This document shows, piece by piece, positions 16,007 to 24,904 of a stretch of 33,235 bases of DNA (positions are counted from its first letter, which is position 1; every line of letters starts with the position of its first letter). The notes beneath the pieces were generated by a model that ran no database searches, was not told the DNA's origin, and saw nothing but the letters and a program-made list of their open reading frames with translations. Location: positions 1 to 33,235 of the forward strand of contig JAIPAJ010000018.1 in the NCBI GenBank assembly GCA_021740125.1, given 5' to 3'. The DNA is from Leadbetterella sp. (GTDB lineage Bacteria; Bacteroidota; Bacteroidia; Cytophagales; Spirosomataceae). The position numbers were made by a program, and so were the translations under genes.

Positions 16007-17422
16007 ATGAACAAGAAATTCACCATTGATACCATAAAAGACCTTAAGATAAAGGTCAAAGAAATGAACGAAACTATTTTTAGCTACTACACTCAAAAAG
16101 GGTTTAAGCCTGACGATTCGTTTGGGTTGCATACTGAACAATGTGAAGTTCCTGAACTTGGCAAAGACGTTGTAGAAAAAATGGTTAATGCTCTCAATAA
16201 AATTGATAAAAAACCTTGCGATGAATTTGAGGCTGGAAAAATATTATTTGAAAATCTAATACTTACTCCTAAACAAGCATCTGACATTTGCTTTTGGACT
16301 TATCATAATCATTACACCTTTTATCCCTATATTTCAAAAAGGTGGGGTAATCTTTGGAATAGTGAGAAAGATATAGTTAATTTCTCGTCTTATATTATTA
16401 AATACTGGATACAATCAAATTCATCACAAAATGAGTTGATCCGTTCCCCGATTTCAGGGCTTTGGTGGTCTTTTTATCTAACTATTGACAATGAAAGAAA
16501 TGATAAATATGAATTAACCCGGTTATTTTTCAAAAATGATACATTAAGATTGCGGCAGCTTGGTACAGCAAGGTTTGCCAGACATAAGCCAGCTATTCTT
16601 GCTGTTCTTGAATTTATAAAAGAAAATAACCTTTCTTTAGAAAAAGCTTCAAATACAATTGTCCCTTATGTAAACCTCTTAGGAGGAATACGACCACTAT
16701 CATACTTTGATAAAGACTGGTTTAAATCCAAATTAGAAAAGCGTTTTGGAGTAAAGAAAGAAGATAAAGAACTAGCAAATTTGAAAGTCAGTCACGATAA
16801 GAATAATGAACAAGGTAATTCATTGATTTCAAAGAAGAAATCAAATCAATTTGATAAGTACTTCTGTTTGAACTCTAAATCTGGGAATTATTTAGTCTCG
16901 AGCGAATTCAATATTGAATGGAATTATTGTATTGGCTTAAATTCAGCTATTAGTGACCAGTATTTAGTACATTTTTACAAGGAAGGTAAAATTAAAAAAA
17001 GCAATGTCAATAATATATTAAATAAAGCCGTCGACCGCTCCAAGCCTTTCAGTAATGGCAAATGCCAAAAATTAACCTTGATCGATGTGAAACTAATTAC
17101 ACAGCCGGTATTGTTTGGGATAGCCTATAAAACGAGATATGGCATCTACTTTAAAGCGATGGATGAGCAGAATTTGAAAAATTTCAGAATAGATAATTCC
17201 GAAATCCATCAAGAAGGTAAGAAGGTTCTGTATATTGATGAATCATTTCAGACAGCCTTTAAAATTTTACCATATAAGTTAAAAGATGACTTAGGGACAT
17301 TGTTGCAGCAAAGTCCCACTTCAAATGGGGCAGAGATTACAAATAAATACTATGAAAGTAAATGGAGGATTCTTAATGATTATTGGCCAGAACTTTTTAA
17401 TGATACAATAGTCTGGGCTTAG
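16007..17422 (+). CDS. Hypothetical third component of the GHKL system (possibly DUF6339)
   Basis: 471 residues, soluble. Notable early motif: FWTYHNHYTFYPYISKRWG around 99-117, then SPISGLWWSFYLTID, both rich in aromatics and His, and RQLGTARFARHKPAILAVLEF. These remind me of proteins annotated as DUF6339 next to ATP-binding proteins in defence islands, but I cannot confirm that from sequence alone. A Lys-rich linker near 245-285 separates the N-terminal domain from a C-terminal domain. No recognised nuclease motif. It follows the 259-residue gene by 2 bp, and a 75-bp gap separates it from the methyltransferase. Confidence 0.72.
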   Translation: MNKKFTIDTIKDLKIKVKEMNETIFSYYTQKGFKPDDSFGLHTEQCEVPELGKDVVEKMVNALNKIDKKPCDEFEAGKILFENLILTPKQASDICFWTYHNHYTFYPYISKRWGNLWNSEKDIVNFSSYIIKYWIQSNSSQNELIRSPISGLWWSFYLTIDNERNDKYELTRLFFKNDTLRLRQLGTARFARHKPAILAVLEFIKENNLSLEKASNTIVPYVNLLGGIRPLSYFDKDWFKSKLEKRFGVKKEDKELANLKVSHDKNNEQGNSLISKKKSNQFDKYFCLNSKSGNYLVSSEFNIEWNYCIGLNSAISDQYLVHFYKEGKIKKSNVNNILNKAVDRSKPFSNGKCQKLTLIDVKLITQPVLFGIAYKTRYGIYFKAMDEQNLKNFRIDNSEIHQEGKKVLYIDESFQTAFKILPYKLKDDLGTLLQQSPTSNGAEITNKYYESKWRILNDYWPELFNDTIVWA

Positions 17423-17497
17423 AATGATACCTTCTTTTGAGGCAGGATATAACTAGAAATTTACGAACTTGCACCTGAAGAATTATTAAGACAATAA

Positions 17498-18781
17498 ATG
17501 AAACAAGAAGAGAAAATAAGCATTGACAGTTTTGACGAAAAGCGCTTCTGTGTGCAGTTGTCTGATCCAAACTCAATTAATAATAACAAAGCCGTCATTA
17601 CTCATTATCTCCACAATATTTGCAATGGAGTTTCTGAGCATTATAAAAAGCAAGCTGAGGTTGCACTCAAAGAGTACATTACATTTAAAAATGGAGAAGA
17701 AAAATTTAGTCTAGTTGCTGAAGATGCCATTAATCAGCTTCTTTTGGAATTAAATGATGTTCCATTCCCAATTCCCGAAAATTATAAATTTAAGTTTATT
17801 GACTTGTTTGCTGGTATTGGTGGGTTTAGACTTGCATTGCAAAATTTAGGTGGGAAATGTGTATTTACTTCCGAATGGGACTATGAAGCAAAGAAGACCT
17901 ATAGAGCAAATTTTGGGGAGGTCCCATTTGGTGATATAACAAAAAAGGAAACTAAACAGTTTATCCCTGCTGGTTTTGACGTTTTATGCGCAGGTTTTCC
18001 TTGTCAAGCATTTTCTATTGCCGGAAAACGTGGAGGGTTTGAAGATACAAGGGGGACTTTATTTTTTGACGTTGCTGAAATCATAAAAAAAAATCAACCA
18101 AAGGCTTTTTTTCTTGAAAATGTCAAAGGGTTGAGAAATCACGACAAAGGGAAAACACTGGAAACTATTTTGAATGTTCTCCGTAATGATCTGGGATATT
18201 TTGTCCCTGATCCACAAGTTATAAATGCGAAAGATTTTGGTGTTCCTCAAAATAGAGAAAGAATATTCATTGTTGGGTTTCATAAATCTACCAAAGTGTC
18301 AGAATTTGAATATCCAAAACCACTAGACATAAAAGTGACGTTTGGAGATATAAAAGAGAAGGACGTTCCACCCACTAAATTCTATTTATCAACCCAATAC
18401 CTACAAACACTTCATAACCATAAAGAAAGGCACGCAAGCAAGGGTAATGGATTTGGTTTCGAAATAATTCCAGATAATGGCATTGCAAATGCTGTAGTTT
18501 GTGGTGGAATGGGTAGAGAAAGAAACTTAGTTTACGATCACAGAATTACAGACTTTACACCTACTACTCACATTAAAGGAACTGTAAATAGAGAAGGGAT
18601 TCGTAAAATGACACCAAGAGAGTGGGCAAGACTGCAAGGCTTTCCCGATAACTACATAATCCCTGTTGCCGACGCATCAGCTTACAAGCAATTCGGCAAC
18701 TCCGTTGCTGTTCCTGCAATTCAAGCAACAGCAAACAAAATTTTAGAACTAATAGGAATTACTAATGTTAACAGGAAATAA
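17498..18781 (+). CDS. DNA (cytosine-5-)-methyltransferase
   Basis: 427 residues. All key C5-MTase motifs are present in order: I FIDLFAGIGGF, IV GFPCQAFSIAGKRGG with catalytic Cys169, VI FFLENVKGL, VIII GVPQNRERIFIVGF, IX-X ARLQGFPDN and YKQFGNSVAVPA. An N-terminal extension of about 100 residues precedes motif I. It transfers a methyl group from AdoMet to cytosine and protects the host from the restriction enzyme encoded next, whose start overlaps this gene by 17 bp. Given the HpaII-type partner, CCGG is the likely target, but the target-recognition region cannot be read with certainty. Confidence 0.95.
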   Translation: MKQEEKISIDSFDEKRFCVQLSDPNSINNNKAVITHYLHNICNGVSEHYKKQAEVALKEYITFKNGEEKFSLVAEDAINQLLLELNDVPFPIPENYKFKFIDLFAGIGGFRLALQNLGGKCVFTSEWDYEAKKTYRANFGEVPFGDITKKETKQFIPAGFDVLCAGFPCQAFSIAGKRGGFEDTRGTLFFDVAEIIKKNQPKAFFLENVKGLRNHDKGKTLETILNVLRNDLGYFVPDPQVINAKDFGVPQNRERIFIVGFHKSTKVSEFEYPKPLDIKVTFGDIKEKDVPPTKFYLSTQYLQTLHNHKERHASKGNGFGFEIIPDNGIANAVVCGGMGRERNLVYDHRITDFTPTTHIKGTVNREGIRKMTPREWARLQGFPDNYIIPVADASAYKQFGNSVAVPAIQATANKILELIGITNVNRK

Positions 18782-19850
18782 GGGTGAATGGAGTGAACCT
18801 TATGCACTCTTAAAATTGTTAGCTGACGGAGACCTGTATTTGGGTGATGAAAATTTTAATAAAGTAAAGGATATTGTTTATCCCATCATTAAGGTCTTAA
18901 GACACGAAAAGGATAGATCAATAGAATTTACCATTCAAAACAAATTGATAATTGTCTCAGACGGTATAGAACTTCTTAATATTCCAATCAGTCAGTTTAT
19001 TGCCAATGCAAAAACTTGTTTTGAAAAAATAAAAACTGCCAAGAAGGGTAAAGGTTCATTTGAAATTCCAGAGATAGAGAATTTCTTATCAACGTTTTCC
19101 ATAACTACATTAAAAGCAAAATCAAAGTTAAAAAACGATATAACCATTCAGGTTTCTGACGACAAGACTTTTCTTTCTCCTACTTTGGGTTTTAGTATCA
19201 AATCACAGTTAGGTAGGCCTTCAACACTTTTAAATGCAAGTGGAGCAACAAACTTTTCGTTTTTAATAAAAGGAAATATGTTAGCCAAAGATGAGATCAT
19301 TCAAATAAAAAGTGCTAATGAGTTTTCAGAAAAATTGAAACTATTAAAGAGTTTTGGTGCTAGGTTAGAGTTTGAGAAAGTTGACAATGAAATATTTCAA
19401 TCCAATTTGCAGACCATTGACTACAACTTTGACAGGATCTTAGCAGAGATGCTAGTTTTGTTTTACTCAAATGATAGAGCTTCCGAAAACACAATAAAGA
19501 AATTCATTACGACTATAACCAGGGAGAATCCAATTGGATACAACTTGAATATAAATTCGAGTATTTATGAGATGATTATTAAAAAATTTCTCACTGACTA
19601 TGCTCTTGGAATGAGAGCTGCAGAAGTTTGGAAAAGAAACTATCAAGCAACAGGTGGTTATTTAATTGTCAAAGAAGATGGAGAACTTATTTGTTACCAT
19701 TTCTATTTCACTAAAAACTTTGAAGATTATTTATTTAATAATACCAAACTAGAAACGCCCGATCCGGACAGACATAAGTTCGGTGAAGTATATGTAGAGG
19801 AGGGGCAACAGAAGATGAAGCTTAATTTACAAATTAGGTTCATCAAATAA
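18765..19850 (+). CDS. HpaII-family type II restriction endonuclease
   Basis: 361 residues. The opening TGNKGEWSEPYALLKLLADG...LYLG matches my recollection of the HpaII restriction enzyme family (RE_HpaII), which cuts C^CGG. The start overlaps the methyltransferase gene by 17 bp in another frame, so the endonuclease is translated after or with the protective enzyme. The C-terminal region (KEDGELICYHFYFTKNFEDYLF) is also typical of the family's end. The exact target should be taken as predicted only. It ends the operon; a hairpin terminator lies 82 bp downstream. Confidence 0.85.
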   Translation: MLTGNKGEWSEPYALLKLLADGDLYLGDENFNKVKDIVYPIIKVLRHEKDRSIEFTIQNKLIIVSDGIELLNIPISQFIANAKTCFEKIKTAKKGKGSFEIPEIENFLSTFSITTLKAKSKLKNDITIQVSDDKTFLSPTLGFSIKSQLGRPSTLLNASGATNFSFLIKGNMLAKDEIIQIKSANEFSEKLKLLKSFGARLEFEKVDNEIFQSNLQTIDYNFDRILAEMLVLFYSNDRASENTIKKFITTITRENPIGYNLNINSSIYEMIIKKFLTDYALGMRAAEVWKRNYQATGGYLIVKEDGELICYHFYFTKNFEDYLFNNTKLETPDPDRHKFGEVYVEEGQQKMKLNLQIRFIK

Positions 19851-19931
19851 CCTTTTTTACAGGGTATGATATTTATACCAGTGAGTTTTTCCGTTACTTC
19901 CGTTATTCCAAAATGTCTCTAAATTATAAAT

Positions 19932-19970
19932 AAGAGCCCTAATGTGATAAATCTTTATTCTTAGGCTCTT
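19932..19970. terminator. Bidirectional terminator between convergent genes
   Basis: AAGAGCC 19932-19938 pairs with GGCTCTT 19964-19970, with further partial pairing inside. It sits between the rightward restriction gene and the leftward KTSC gene. Confidence 0.6.
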
Positions 19971-19992
19971 GTAAATGCAAATTCGAAAATAT

Positions 19993-20352
19993 TTATCGAG
20001 CTAAACGCAACTGGAACCTGCCTCTGATATTGCTGCTGTAATAACTACCAAAAGAGTTGGCAGATTTAAACTGATACCACATACTAATGGGAACATTGGC
20101 ATGGATGTAGGTTTCATTGTCTGTACTAATTAATAAAAATCCAGAGCGTTTGTCGCAGCTGTAATAACTAGCACCTCTAATCCAAGAACTCTTTGCCGTA
20201 TTCGCCCGATCCTTAAAGCTAAAGCCAAAGTTTCTAACGGTGCTAACGGCTTGGTCATACGATTTAAATGCAGTAGTCAGACCGGTACAACCAGTTTGCC
20301 CAACTGCGTTTAAACTAAGTAATATGAATACGATTAATGATAGTTTTTTCAT
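19993..20352 (-). CDS. Secreted KTSC-domain protein
   Basis: 119 residues. A signal peptide (MKKLSLIVFILLSLNAVGQ) precedes a domain that fits the short KTSC fold: SSWIRGASYYSCDKRSGFLL, then YIHANVPISMWYQFKSANS and SYYSSNIRGRF. KTSC domains are found in many bacterial proteins, but their role is unclear. The exported location is less usual for a stand-alone KTSC protein. Upstream (20353-20449) is a 97-bp AT-rich gap. The next gene, also leftward, starts at 21385. Probably its own unit or the last of the leftward group. Confidence 0.8.
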   Translation of the reverse strand: MKKLSLIVFILLSLNAVGQTGCTGLTTAFKSYDQAVSTVRNFGFSFKDRANTAKSSWIRGASYYSCDKRSGFLLISTDNETYIHANVPISMWYQFKSANSFGSYYSSNIRGRFQLRLAR

Positions 20353-20449
20353 CTCTTTAGTTAATTAAGATTTTGTTTGTAGTTTTTATCCTTCTTTTGG
20401 CTTTTGCTTGTAAACTACTATTGATTCCTATAAATTCTAAGTTCAAGTA

Positions 20450-21385
20450 TCAATTTTTAATTTCACTAGCACATTCATTTCCAACTTCAATTGAAATTTC
20501 TTTTGGCAAATCAACAATACCATCAGGAAATCTTTCTTTCAATTTAGATATGAAACACTTAATAAAAGTGACTTTGTCGAATTCATCTAAATTTTGAAGA
20601 TTTGGATAATTTAACATTTTTTTTGCCATTTCTTTTTCCATCTCTAATTCAACCTGTTTCGTCCAAAATATCTTATTTTCTTTCATACAATCTTCGAATA
20701 CTTTCTCTGTGTTAGCACTAATTTCTATTTTGTCCATATGTTCTATACCTTCTGGATATATGGATTTCATTTTCTGTACAAAACAATTTGATAATAAAAC
20801 AGATTTTACACCACTTATTCCCAACGAGTCAGTAACAATTTTGATTTCTTGATATAATGCGGTTTCTGTTTTTTTATCCCAACCATTTTTTCGAATTATT
20901 CCATATTTAAAGAGTTCAATATGAAATAAAATGCCTATTATGAAAGAAATGGTCAGTCTTAATCCAAAAACAGTTGAGGAGATTAGCAATGCATAATTAG
21001 AAGGGTTGCTTATTTTTTTACCCCTTGATCGCCATTTTATCCACCAACTGGATATAAAATAATTAGCTATAACTGGGTATGTGGCATCAATCCCTTTTAA
21101 TCCAAATATATTTTCAACTATTAAATGAAAAAGCCCAAAAATAATAAGAGTACTCCTAACTATTTTCCATGCCTTCTTAGGGTCGTAAACAGTATTTAAG
21201 TCAACGTTCTCAGCTGGATGTTTAAAATTCACAAATTCTTTACGCCATAGACCCCTTTTTTTCAACTCTTCTTCTGCGGCTACAATCGCATTTGTTTGAT
21301 AATCACTTCTCAATTTGGTGACTATATCTATTAGAGCTTCTTCTGAATTTGCAGCCATCACTTTTTCAAATTCATTTACTTTCAT
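20450..21385 (-). CDS. Hypothetical membrane protein
   Basis: 311 residues. An N-terminal helical part (residues 1-60, EEALIDIVTKLRSDYQTNAIVAAEEELKKRGL split by charged turns) precedes two or three membrane segments (about 77-98 and 128-155), then a soluble helical C-terminal domain with cysteines (SNCFVQKM, EDCMKENK, FIKCF). The C-terminal region looks like two weakly repeated units, each with a hydrophobic helix ending in a Cys followed by a pattern like IYPEGIEHMDKIEISA and RFPDGIVDLPKEISIE. This internal repeat is visible by eye. No known family recognised. Confidence 0.75.
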   Translation of the reverse strand: MKVNEFEKVMAANSEEALIDIVTKLRSDYQTNAIVAAEEELKKRGLWRKEFVNFKHPAENVDLNTVYDPKKAWKIVRSTLIIFGLFHLIVENIFGLKGIDATYPVIANYFISSWWIKWRSRGKKISNPSNYALLISSTVFGLRLTISFIIGILFHIELFKYGIIRKNGWDKKTETALYQEIKIVTDSLGISGVKSVLLSNCFVQKMKSIYPEGIEHMDKIEISANTEKVFEDCMKENKIFWTKQVELEMEKEMAKKMLNYPNLQNLDEFDKVTFIKCFISKLKERFPDGIVDLPKEISIEVGNECASEIKN

Positions 21386-21454
21386 CTTATAAATCGTTTC
21401 ATTTGATTGTATTGCAAGCTATGATAATGTTCAAAATAGATAGAAATTTTTACA

Positions 21455-22447
21455 CTATTTATACTGATCGTTAACTACAACTGAGTTAGCTACCAGCTTG
21501 AATAATATTCTGTACTGATCTAAAATTTTTTCGAGGTTTTCGGAATTATCCAAACTAAAAACCATTCCTTGCAAAATATACATTTGATTTTTTCTATAAA
21601 ATGCATAAGCAGCCATTCTTACTCTAGCCTTGTAATCTAGTCTTTCTATGGTTTGCTCAGCTTCTAAATAACCCCCGGGTTGATTGTCTATTATCATCTT
21701 CTTAGTACTTATAATTTTCATGCCTTCTTGTTCTAATCCACCCCAAAAAGATTTATTTTCAAAAATTGCAAGTATATCATCCTTGGATACACTTTTCTTT
21801 TGTAGTTGATCTAAATTTTTAATTAGTAGCATTATGGACGCATTATGTTCATTGAACTGGCTTTGAAATTTTTGTATAATGCTTGGACGGTCGGCTTCAG
21901 ATTGAATCCAGCTTTTAGGGAGTCTTATTTGCCAGTCTGTGCCTTTAGCTTTTTCGTGCCCTTTCGTATGGAAGCTATAAGTGAAGCCATCTAAAAACTC
22001 TCTCTCAGGGGATCCTTTATATTTGTATGCAAGTATAGTTTCAAATACTGGCGATGGTATATTATCCCCATTAGACCTAGATAATACCAGTTTTATAAAT
22101 TCCAGTGCTTCTGCTTTAGATAATTCATTACTTAGAATACCACCTAATTTGTTCAGTAAAGAATTATTTAAAAGTGTAAGTTTTTCCTGACCTAGTAGAC
22201 TTTCTAAATCATTTTTAATTCTAATTCTTTCTTCACCAAATGCTAGATTAAATTTTAACTCTGCGATACTAACATCATTCAGTAGTTCCGGATATTTTGC
22301 CTTAACCTTGTTCAATCCAAGATCCTGACCGCAGAAGAACCCGTAAACCCTCGATATTTTTGTTATTTCAGAGTCTGTGAATTCTTTGTTTTGGGCAAAA
22401 CATATTAAATTAAGAATTGTTAATAGTAAACCTAATTTGTATTTCAT
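21455..22447 (-). CDS. Secreted hypothetical protein
   Basis: 330 residues with a signal peptide (MKYKLGLLLTILNLICFAQ). The first half of the mature part is helical (DLGLNKVKAKYPELL). The second half, from about residue 175, resembles a PsbP/Mog1-like fold seen in secreted proteins: GTDWQIRLPKSW, then SIMLLIKNL, PGGYLEAEQTIERL and YILQGMVFSLDN. That layout usually reports a soluble ligand- or lipid-binding domain. Family assignment is tentative. 69 bp from its neighbour at 21385; these leftward genes probably form one transcription unit. Confidence 0.72.
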   Translation of the reverse strand: MKYKLGLLLTILNLICFAQNKEFTDSEITKISRVYGFFCGQDLGLNKVKAKYPELLNDVSIAELKFNLAFGEERIRIKNDLESLLGQEKLTLLNNSLLNKLGGILSNELSKAEALEFIKLVLSRSNGDNIPSPVFETILAYKYKGSPEREFLDGFTYSFHTKGHEKAKGTDWQIRLPKSWIQSEADRPSIIQKFQSQFNEHNASIMLLIKNLDQLQKKSVSKDDILAIFENKSFWGGLEQEGMKIISTKKMIIDNQPGGYLEAEQTIERLDYKARVRMAAYAFYRKNQMYILQGMVFSLDNSENLEKILDQYRILFKLVANSVVVNDQYK

Positions 22448-22604
22448 ATTTTACATTCTTTAAATTAATAGAACATTTATTTCTTCAGTTTACATATTTA
22501 ATGATTTCACCCGAAAACTTGAAAATTTATTTAGGCCCTTCGTTGAATGTTGGATATGTCTTTAATTACACTAATAGTAGAATCTTATACATTCTAAACA
22601 TTAT

Positions 22605-23237
22605 TTAATTCGTTAAAATTGCTCTAACTTCTTCTATGATATCCGTATCTAAACTATAATAAACAATCCGTCTATCTTCATTAGAAGCTACTCGTTGAAC
22701 CCCATCTTCTACCCCAAACTGATCGGATATTTTTTCATTCAACACCTTAAGAAACTTCGCTCTGCTTTTTCGTTGTGAATCCAAGGTCTTATCATCTAAG
22801 TTTAATAGGCTATTCAATCTATTGGTATCTATAGGTTCATTATCATTCAGCACGGTGGTTAAAAATGATAGCTCGTATATTGTTAAGGTTTCAGAGAAAT
22901 TAGTCTTTCTGCAAAAGTTCCATTTTCTTCTACGGTAATAGGCATAGGCCAATCCACCTACCAGCATTACGGAGCCTCCAATAGGTGCTCCATACCGGAG
23001 GTACTTCGAAGATTCGGTCGTGGTGGTAGTGCTAGCTCCTGATGCCCCGAAGCAAATGCTACAAGCTTTATAGCCAGCATTTTCAGCTGCCGATAATTCT
23101 TTGCTAATTTTACTATTCTTTAAAAAGTAACAATCATCTTTATGGTATCTGTGTCCCGTTCTAGTGACATATACGGTCTCAGAAAATCCATAGAATGGAA
23201 GTGAGATGAAGAATAAGATGTAGAGTATTTTATTCAT
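22605..23237 (-). CDS. Membrane protein with periplasmic metal-site and cytoplasmic winged helix
   Basis: 210 residues from the ATG at 23237, chosen over 23270 because it gives a clean signal peptide. After cleavage a short periplasmic domain has H32, C36 and C59-x2-C62 (YHKDDCYFL, ACSICFG), like the Ada-type Zn/Cys domains attached to nuclease proteins. A Ser/Thr linker and one membrane helix (about 83-101) lead to a cytoplasmic region that resembles the wHTH found at the C-terminus of Bacteroidota membrane regulators (LDSQRKSRAKFLKVLN, then NEDRRIVYYSL). It may be a one-component envelope sensor of metal or redox state. The role is inferred. Confidence 0.72.
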   Translation of the reverse strand: MNKILYILFFISLPFYGFSETVYVTRTGHRYHKDDCYFLKNSKISKELSAAENAGYKACSICFGASGASTTTTTESSKYLRYGAPIGGSVMLVGGLAYAYYRRRKWNFCRKTNFSETLTIYELSFLTTVLNDNEPIDTNRLNSLLNLDDKTLDSQRKSRAKFLKVLNEKISDQFGVEDGVQRVASNEDRRIVYYSLDTDIIEEVRAILTN

Positions 23238-23379
23238 TAAACAATTGAGTTTTTGGGAGGGAACACCCATTCTTCTTTTTATAATCTTAAGTTATAAAAT
23301 ATTTTAGAATGATGGAGTTAGTTCTCACACACTAATGTAGATACTTGCAAGCCTTACTAACTAATTAAACGAGTGAAAA

Positions 23380-23405
23380 TGTGTGAACGCACCAATATTC
23401 ACACA
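23380..23405. promoter_or_regulatory. Operator-like palindrome, site 2 (best copy)
   Basis: TGTGTGAA 23380-23387 and TTCACACA 23398-23405 are perfect 8-bp arms around a 10-bp centre. It lies 6 bp upstream of the -33 TTG of the TPR gene promoter. Core identical in spacing to sites at 5970 and 33160. Confidence 0.65.
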
Positions 23406-23411
23406 TTTTTT

Positions 23412-23442
23412 TTGACTCAATTTTTTGAAATCAGTACCTTCC
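23412..23442 (+). promoter_or_regulatory. Promoter of the TPR / MORN-protease operon
   Basis: TTG 23412-23414, 20-bp spacer, TACCTTCC 23435-23442 (consensus TAnnTTTG). It immediately follows operator site 2, so a bound protein could touch or block RNA polymerase. Confidence 0.6.
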
Positions 23443-23473
23443 CTAAAATAACTTTTAGATATAAAATTTAATT

Positions 23474-24856
23474 ATGAATGTAAAGAATTTAGGGCTTGTT
23501 TTCCTACTCATTGCCTCAACTACTGTATTTGCCCAGAGTAAGGATTCGAGTTTAGATCTTGGTAAAAAGAAATACGCCGCAGGCGATTACAAAGGCGCTT
23601 TGACAGCCTTTACAAAAGCAATTCAGGCCGACCCTTCTAATGCTACGGCCTACTATGATCGTGCTCTTGCAGAGATAGAACTAGAGGATTACGATGCAGC
23701 CTTAAAAGACACCAGAAAATTCCACCAGCTTCAACCCCAGGATGTAGATGGTATTAACCAAATTAGTTACTTGTTGCTCGTTAAAGAAGATTTTAAAAGT
23801 CTCATAGAGTGGTCAACCCAAATGCTTAAATCAAAAGATGTGGATGTGGTAAGCAATGCCCATTATTATTTGGGGATTTCTTATAGCAACATGAAGGTAT
23901 ATGATAAGGCCTTATTTGAACTCACAAAAGTATTGGCATCTAAACCTAAAGATACCGACGCACTCTATGCTCGAGGACGATTGTATATAGACTTAAATAA
24001 ATATGGAGAAGCCATTAAAGATTTTAGCCAACTGCTAAGTGTGGATAACAAACATGTGAACGCCCACTTTTGGAGAGCCTTGGTTTATACGTATCTCGAT
24101 AAGCCTACAGATGCACTAAAAGATTTAAATACAGCCGCTGATTTGGATAGTACCTTAACTTATATTTATGATCTGCGTGGGGATATTAAACTGGCTTTAG
24201 CAGATACCCTGGGAACTAAAGCAGATTATGATAAGGCAATTGCTCTGGGTTCCGACCCTGATTATGATTTGCTCTATAAACGTGCCATGCTTGCTTATAG
24301 AGAGCTTGATGATAACGAAGACGCTCTCGTCTACTTTAACAAAGTTATAGCTGGCGCTCCAAATGATTATCCCGATATCTACTCTGCAAGAGGCTATATA
24401 TATGTAGATAAAAGTTTGTTCGACAAAGCAGATGCTGATTTTCAGAAATTTCATTCATTAGATTCCGCCGATACCTACGTCTACCTGAATTGGGCTTTAG
24501 CTAAACAAGGGTTAAAACAACACGATGAAGCCATTAGAATGATCAAGTTGTATTTAACCACTAAAGATATGAGTGAGCAATCTTTACTTTATGCACAATA
24601 TATAATGGCTAAAGAAATGTATGAGCTAGCAGATTATTCTCACGCTATCGAAGAGTTTAACAAAGCCCTCGATATTGATACAAATTATGGTGAATTACAC
24701 TACTGGTTAGCTAAATCATTAATTGAACTTAAAATGAATGATGAAGCCTGTGCGCACTTTGAGAAAGCACATGAACTAGAATATGCAGGTGTTAAAGAAG
24801 ATCTCATTAAGCACTGTGGGTATAGCGAAGGGGCCTTTGAAAATGAAGAAGACTAA
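23474..24856 (+). CDS. Secreted tetratricopeptide repeat protein
   Basis: 460 residues. A signal peptide ends near residue 21 (TTVFAQS). It is followed by about ten tandem TPR units with the usual pattern W/Y-x2-G/A-Y-A at 34-residue spacing (for example LGKKKYAAGDYKGALTAF, AHYYLGISYSNMKVYDKAL, ALYARGRLYIDLNKYGEAI). TPR solenoids bind partner proteins. Here the protein is outside the inner membrane and probably lies in the same operon as the serine protease behind it (gap 48 bp). Transcription starts at the promoter with operator site 2. Codon use looks close to that of backbone genes. Confidence 0.88.
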   Translation: MNVKNLGLVFLLIASTTVFAQSKDSSLDLGKKKYAAGDYKGALTAFTKAIQADPSNATAYYDRALAEIELEDYDAALKDTRKFHQLQPQDVDGINQISYLLLVKEDFKSLIEWSTQMLKSKDVDVVSNAHYYLGISYSNMKVYDKALFELTKVLASKPKDTDALYARGRLYIDLNKYGEAIKDFSQLLSVDNKHVNAHFWRALVYTYLDKPTDALKDLNTAADLDSTLTYIYDLRGDIKLALADTLGTKADYDKAIALGSDPDYDLLYKRAMLAYRELDDNEDALVYFNKVIAGAPNDYPDIYSARGYIYVDKSLFDKADADFQKFHSLDSADTYVYLNWALAKQGLKQHDEAIRMIKLYLTTKDMSEQSLLYAQYIMAKEMYELADYSHAIEEFNKALDIDTNYGELHYWLAKSLIELKMNDEACAHFEKAHELEYAGVKEDLIKHCGYSEGAFENEED

Positions 24857-24904
24857 TATTATAAACCAATTACTAACATACAACTTACCATTAATCAATT
24901 AACC

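Noticed and set aside
8890-22870. Further copies of the RNA core (CACGGTG at about 8897, CACGGTGG at about 22851)
   Set aside because: Both lie in coding sequence and lack the pairing partner and the TCAAAATAAAC motif.
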